From Proteobacteria bacterium ST_bin16 (GTDB taxonomy: Bacteria > Pseudomonadota > Gammaproteobacteria > Burkholderiales > Nitrosomonadaceae), in assembly GCA_002083595.1 (NCBI GenBank), contig MSXT01000012.1:1-9953 (forward strand): a stretch of 9,953 nucleotides of DNA, read 5' to 3'. Positions within the stretch are counted from its first letter, which is position 1, and the number at the start of each line of letters is the position of its first letter. A program made the translations under genes and the position numbers. Shown here piece by piece: positions 6,694-9,953 of this stretch. The notes under the pieces were generated by a model. The model saw only the letters and a program-made list of their open reading frames with translations, made no database searches and was not told the origin of the DNA.

Positions 6694-8208
6694 TTATTGG
6701 AATATCTGCCAAGCCAGCAATCCTGCCAATAAGATTGCGATAAGCGCTAGCAGGCGGTTTTGCCGTTTCTCTTCAATGACCAGATCGGTCATTCTTTTTT
6801 CCAGTTCGTGATTGCGGTTCTCGGCTAGTGCCTGGTGGATCAGGCGGGGAAATTCCGGCAGGATGACAGCCCAGTTGGGGGCTTCTTTTTGTACCCGGCT
6901 GGCAAATCCGCGCAAGCCGATTTGTTCCGACATCCAGTTTTCCAGGAAAGGTTTCGCTGTTTTCCATAGATCCAGATTCGGATCCAGGTCGCGCCCCAGG
7001 CCTTCGATATTGAGCAGGGTTTTTTGCAGCAATACCAATTGCGGCTGGATTTCTACATTGAATTGCCGCGAGGCCTGGAATAATTGCAGCAGTACCCGTC
7101 CGAACGAAATTTCTTTCAACGGTTTGTCAAAAATCGGTTCACAGACAGCCCGGACGGCGGATTCGAAATCGTCTACCCGGGTATCTTTAGGCGCCCATCC
7201 GGCCTCGACGTGCGCTTGTGCGACGCGCGCGTAATCGCGGCGGAAAAAAGCCAGGAAATTTTGCGCTAGATAATTTTTATCTTCATCGCTGAGCGTTCCC
7301 ATAATGCCGAAGTCGACCGCAATGTAGCGCCCATCCTTGCCGACGAAGATGTTCCCTGGGTGCATATCGGCATGGAAATAACCATCGCGGAATACCTGGG
7401 TGAAGAATATTTCTACGCCAACGCGCGCCAGTTGCGGGATATCGGTGCCTTGCGCGATTAATTCGTCGACATGGCTGATCGGAATGCCTTTGACGCGCTC
7501 CATCACCATCACGCTGTTGCGGCAGTAATCCCAATACACTTCGGGCACCAGCAGCAATGGCGAGTCGAGAAAGTTGCGGCGTAACTGGCTGCAATTGGCC
7601 GCTTCGCGCATTAAATCCAGTTCGTCGTCCAGATGCCGGGCGAACTCTGAAACAACCTGGCGCAATTTCAGACGCTTACCGTCGGACCATAGCGCTTCAG
7701 CCAGCCAGGCGCCGGTGTCCATCAACGCAATGTCATGGGCAATGACTTCCGCGAGATTGGGTCGCAATATTTTAACAGCGACTTCGGTGCCGTCATGCAA
7801 TACCGCCAGATGAACTTGCGCGACTGATGCGCTGGCGATGGGTGTCGAATCAAACTTGAAAAAAACTTCTTCAACCTTCTGGCCGTATTCTTTTTCCAAG
7901 ATGGTAAATACCAGATCGGAAGCAAAAGGTGGCACTTGATCCTGAAGCTTGGCCAATTCGTCGGCGATATCGTGCGGCAATATATCGCGCCGGGTCGATA
8001 GCATTTGGCCGAATTTCACAAAAATCGGGCCTAATGTCGCCAAAGCCAGCCGTAACCTTTCGCCGCGTGGTTTATCCAGATTCCGCCAGAAGGTTAATGT
8101 CTTGACAATGGCGCGCAGGAATCTTAACCGGCTATGGCTCAGGACAAACTCGTCCAATCCGAATTGGAACGCGACGTATTGAATTTTTAAGAGGCGGAAT
8201 AGGCGCAT
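6694..8208 (-). CDS. ubiB: UbiB, ubiquinone biosynthesis atypical kinase/ATPase
   Basis: A 504-residue member of the ABC1/ADCK/UbiB family, a membrane-bound atypical kinase-like ATPase needed for ubiquinone biosynthesis. Signature elements are in order: KFGQ (65-68), the alanine-rich loop ASASVAQ (125-131) that replaces the usual glycine loop, VKILRP with Lys146, ERVKG (237-241), HADMHPGN (279-286) with catalytic-loop Asp281 and Asn286, and the metal-binding DFG (299-301). The C terminus has one hydrophobic span, about 483-503, after a charged stretch. E. coli UbiB is 546 residues with two such spans, so this one is shorter at that end. The ATG at 8208 lacks a Shine-Dalgarno and no alternative start lies upstream in frame. 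The gene lies 135 bases after ubiJ, in the usual ubiJ-ubiB order. Confidence 0.95.
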   Translation of the reverse strand: MRLFRLLKIQYVAFQFGLDEFVLSHSRLRFLRAIVKTLTFWRNLDKPRGERLRLALATLGPIFVKFGQMLSTRRDILPHDIADELAKLQDQVPPFASDLVFTILEKEYGQKVEEVFFKFDSTPIASASVAQVHLAVLHDGTEVAVKILRPNLAEVIAHDIALMDTGAWLAEALWSDGKRLKLRQVVSEFARHLDDELDLMREAANCSQLRRNFLDSPLLLVPEVYWDYCRNSVMVMERVKGIPISHVDELIAQGTDIPQLARVGVEIFFTQVFRDGYFHADMHPGNIFVGKDGRYIAVDFGIMGTLSDEDKNYLAQNFLAFFRRDYARVAQAHVEAGWAPKDTRVDDFESAVRAVCEPIFDKPLKEISFGRVLLQLFQASRQFNVEIQPQLVLLQKTLLNIEGLGRDLDPNLDLWKTAKPFLENWMSEQIGLRGFASRVQKEAPNWAVILPEFPRLIHQALAENRNHELEKRMTDLVIEEKRQNRLLALIAILLAGLLAWQIFQ

Positions 8209-8343
8209 GTATGATGAGAAAGCGGTGGTGAGAGAAGCCTGGCGGGGCCGTTAAAACAGCGCCAATGGATTGTTATTCATGTCTGATGGGTATTCCGTTT
8301 GCTGCGAGAGAAAACATGTATGCGCATTTGATTTTTCATTGTT

Positions 8344-8931
8344 TCAGATGTTTTGCCGGGTAAGCCGGTTTAATCGTTGTTCCAATTGCTCGGCATCGAA
8401 TTGCAAGTTTTGCACTTCTTGTGCAAAGTGACCGATAGCCTCGGGCTTTGTCAGAAATCCGCTTTCCTCGGTCCAATATTCAGCAAGCGCCTGCGACAAG
8501 CGCTCAACATTTTCAACTGGCCACCGAATGAGATGCTCGCTGGCTTGCCCAACCCGATGGGCGGGAATATCACCGATTGTTTTGCTCAGATCCTGCTCAA
8601 AAATGACACGAAGATCGATTTGCTTGCCAATAGCGATCAATTCATCCGCCAGCAGTTGATCACCGGTAATGGCGATCGAATCGAATGCGCTCACTTCCCG
8701 TGTCAGCAGCTTGGACACAATCAACGGTGAAAAAGTAAGCGTCGTGTCCGCGCACATCGCGCTGCTGGCTTGTTGCATCTCTCCTGATGCGTCGATGAGC
8801 ACACTGAAGTTAACCAGCGGCGGCACCCGGATACCGATTGTTTTACCGGTAAAAGTTTGCAATCGCTCGCATGCCCACCGCTCATTGCGTAAAACATGAT
8901 TGATGGACGTGGTTACAACGGATGTCAGCAT
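8344..8931 (-). CDS. ubiJ: UbiJ-like SCP2-domain ubiquinone biosynthesis accessory factor
   Basis: A 195-residue protein whose size, domain plan and place before ubiB match UbiJ (YigP, 201 residues in E. coli). UbiJ is a lipid-binding accessory protein of the soluble Ubi complex that handles the hydrophobic quinone intermediates. Residues 1-115 fit an SCP2 sterol-carrier domain; the strand LINHVLRN-like start, FSVLIDASGEM, ADTTLTFSPLIVSKLL and SIAITGDQLLADEL segments follow the family plan. Residues about 165-190 are charged and helical (QLEQRLNRL), a likely coiled coil. I start at the ATG at 8931, where family similarity begins; a GTG at 9033 would add 34 unrelated residues. No Shine-Dalgarno precedes 8931. 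Sequence similarity to E. coli UbiJ is low by eye, so domain and context carry the call. Confidence 0.8.
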   Translation of the reverse strand: MLTSVVTTSINHVLRNERWACERLQTFTGKTIGIRVPPLVNFSVLIDASGEMQQASSAMCADTTLTFSPLIVSKLLTREVSAFDSIAITGDQLLADELIAIGKQIDLRVIFEQDLSKTIGDIPAHRVGQASEHLIRWPVENVERLSQALAEYWTEESGFLTKPEAIGHFAQEVQNLQFDAEQLEQRLNRLTRQNI

Positions 8932-9051
8932 TATATTTAACGTTAGAAGATTGTAATAAGCGGAATAAAAGAAAAAGCCCCGTTTATTTAATTCAGCGTT
9001 TGATGCCACTGGCGCAGCGGTTATTTCTTCCACCCTTACAACAGGCTCTCG

Positions 9052-9081
9052 AGTATAGCACTATAACCGCTATCCATTATA
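9052..9081 (-). promoter_or_regulatory. Candidate tandem -10 boxes upstream of ubiJ
   Basis: On the minus strand TATAAT (9081-9076) and, 18 bases on, TGC-TATACT (TATACT at 9057-9052, an extended -10 form) precede ubiJ by about 120-145 bases. Neither has a good -35 hexamer at 16-18 bases. They lie between the gatB stop and ubiJ, where a promoter is expected. Confidence 0.4.
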
Positions 9082-9135
9082 CCGGTCTGCATGTCTTCTG
9101 GTCGCGCTTGAAAAAGCTTGATTTTAGATTATGCT

Positions 9136-9953
9136 TTAGCCGTCCAGCTTTTTCTTCAAGATGGCGTTGACTTGCGCGGGGTTGGCTTTGCCTTGGGTGG
9201 CTTTCATGATCTGACCGACCAGCGAGTTGAAGGCTTTTTCCTTGCCGGCGCGGTAATCGGCGACTTGCTGCGCGTTGGCGGCGAGCACTTGGTCGACGAT
9301 TTTTTCGATGGCGCTATCGTCGGAAATTTGCTTGAGTCCCTTGGCGGCGATAATGGCGTCGGCATTTTTGTCCAGTTCGCCGTTCCACAGGCTTTCGAAC
9401 ACCGTCTTGGCGGCTTTGCCAGAGATCGTGCCATCACCGATGCGTTTCAGCAGCGCGGCGAGTTGCGCCGGGTTGATCGGGCAGGCGGTGATTTCGATGC
9501 CTTCCTTGTTTAGTTGCGCGCTGATCTCACCCATGATCCAGTTGGCGCACAGTTTGGCTTGCGCGGGCAATTCCCGGATGGTGGCTTCAAAGTAATCCGC
9601 CATTTCGCGCGAGCCTGTTAGCACGGCGGCGTCATAGGCGGACAATGCGAATTCCGCTACATAACGGTCCCGCCGCGCTTGCGGTAGTTCCGGCAGGGCG
9701 GATTTGACTTGTTCGATCCAGCTTGCGGAGATCTTCACGGGTAACAAATCCGGGTCGGGGAAGTAGCGGTAGTCGTTGGCGTCTTCCTTGGTGCGCATGG
9801 TGCGGGTTTCATCTTTATTGGCGTCGTACAGCCGGGTTTCCTGGCGGATCGCACCGCCGTCTTCGAGAATTTCGATCTGCCGCCGGGCTTCGTAATCGAT
9901 GGCTTTTTCCAGGAAGCGGAACGAGTTCAGATTCTTGATTTCGCAGCGCGTGC
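9136..9953 (-). CDS. gatB: Aspartyl/glutamyl-tRNA amidotransferase subunit B, C-terminal part
   Basis: The last 271 codons of gatB, entering from the right edge in frame. GatB is the tRNA-binding and kinase subunit of the GatCAB complex, which converts misacylated Glu-tRNA(Gln) or Asp-tRNA(Asn) to the amide forms. The visible part starts within the catalytic domain at TRCEIKNLNSF, a hallmark of GatB, continues through RQETRLYD and TRTMRTKEDANDYRYFPDPDLLPV, then the helical linker, and ends with the YqeY-like tRNA-binding domain (FNSLVGQIMKATQGKANP, stop after KKKLDG). The ATG at 9798 is the internal Met of TRTMRTKED, not a start. No defect is seen. The region after the stop shows only a 4-base-pair hairpin candidate, not a convincing terminator. 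Confidence 0.97.
   Translation of the reverse strand, partial: TRCEIKNLNSFRFLEKAIDYEARRQIEILEDGGAIRQETRLYDANKDETRTMRTKEDANDYRYFPDPDLLPVKISASWIEQVKSALPELPQARRDRYVAEFALSAYDAAVLTGSREMADYFEATIRELPAQAKLCANWIMGEISAQLNKEGIEITACPINPAQLAALLKRIGDGTISGKAAKTVFESLWNGELDKNADAIIAAKGLKQISDDSAIEKIVDQVLAANAQQVADYRAGKEKAFNSLVGQIMKATQGKANPAQVNAILKKKLDG

Noticed and set aside
6444..6743. Plus-strand open frame of 99 codons between the desaturase and ubiB
   Set aside because: It runs 50 bases into the ubiB end, has no domain, and its nearest AGGAA is 13 bases before the ATG, too far for a normal ribosome binding site. A real small gene cannot be fully excluded.
8251..8339. Two tiny minus-strand frames (20 and 9 codons) overlapping by ATGA between ubiJ and ubiB
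   Set aside because: The overlap looks like translational coupling, but neither has a ribosome binding site or meaningful sequence; frames of this length are expected by chance.
9109..9120. Possible terminator after gatB
   Set aside because: The stem GCTT/AAGC is only 4 base pairs and T-rich sequence on the minus strand lies within it rather than after it.
9118..9513. Plus-strand open frame of 131 codons opposite gatB
   Set aside because: Antisense to the conserved C-terminal part of GatB; its Gly, Val and Leu rich sequence matches no family I know.

Overview
The window looks like chromosomal DNA from a betaproteobacterium. The gene set (a PotFGHI-type ABC transporter, a thioredoxin-like 2Fe-2S ferredoxin, a membrane fatty acid desaturase, UbiJ, UbiB and GatB) and protein style suggest a Nitrosomonas-like ammonia oxidiser. 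That assignment is inference from recognition, not from a search. Nearly everything is read from the minus strand. The one gene on the plus strand is a small methyltransferase at 3516-4091.

Layout from right to left, the main direction of transcription: the 3' two thirds of gatB (9136-9953, cut by the window edge); a 204-base gap with two candidate -10 boxes; ubiJ (8344-8931) and ubiB (6694-8208), two accessory genes of ubiquinone biosynthesis; a 279-base gap; a three-histidine-box membrane desaturase (5425-6414); the ATPase gene potG (4184-5269); an 895-base interruption holding the reversed methyltransferase; then potH (2392-3288), potI (1584-2387) and a lipoprotein-type substrate-binding gene potF (466-1578). 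The last two genes are a thioredoxin-like [2Fe-2S] ferredoxin (122-430) and the first 29 codons of a probable alpha/beta hydrolase (1-88).

The four pot genes make one complete importer: ATPase, two permeases, and a binding protein probably anchored by a lipid. It is of the polyamine family, but several ligand residues known from E. coli PotD appear replaced in the binding protein, so the substrate is uncertain. UbiJ and UbiB act together in the Ubi complex. No ubiE lies next to them here, although it often does elsewhere. GatB belongs to the tRNA amidotransferase and is unrelated to its neighbours.

I found no mobile element, CRISPR array, tRNA, rRNA or phage gene, and no intrinsic terminator I would stand behind. 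No stretch longer than 300 bases lacks a gene. I see no convincing new system. The points most worth checking are the low-GC methyltransferase splitting the transporter operon, the altered ligand pocket of the binding protein, and the leader upstream of ubiJ.
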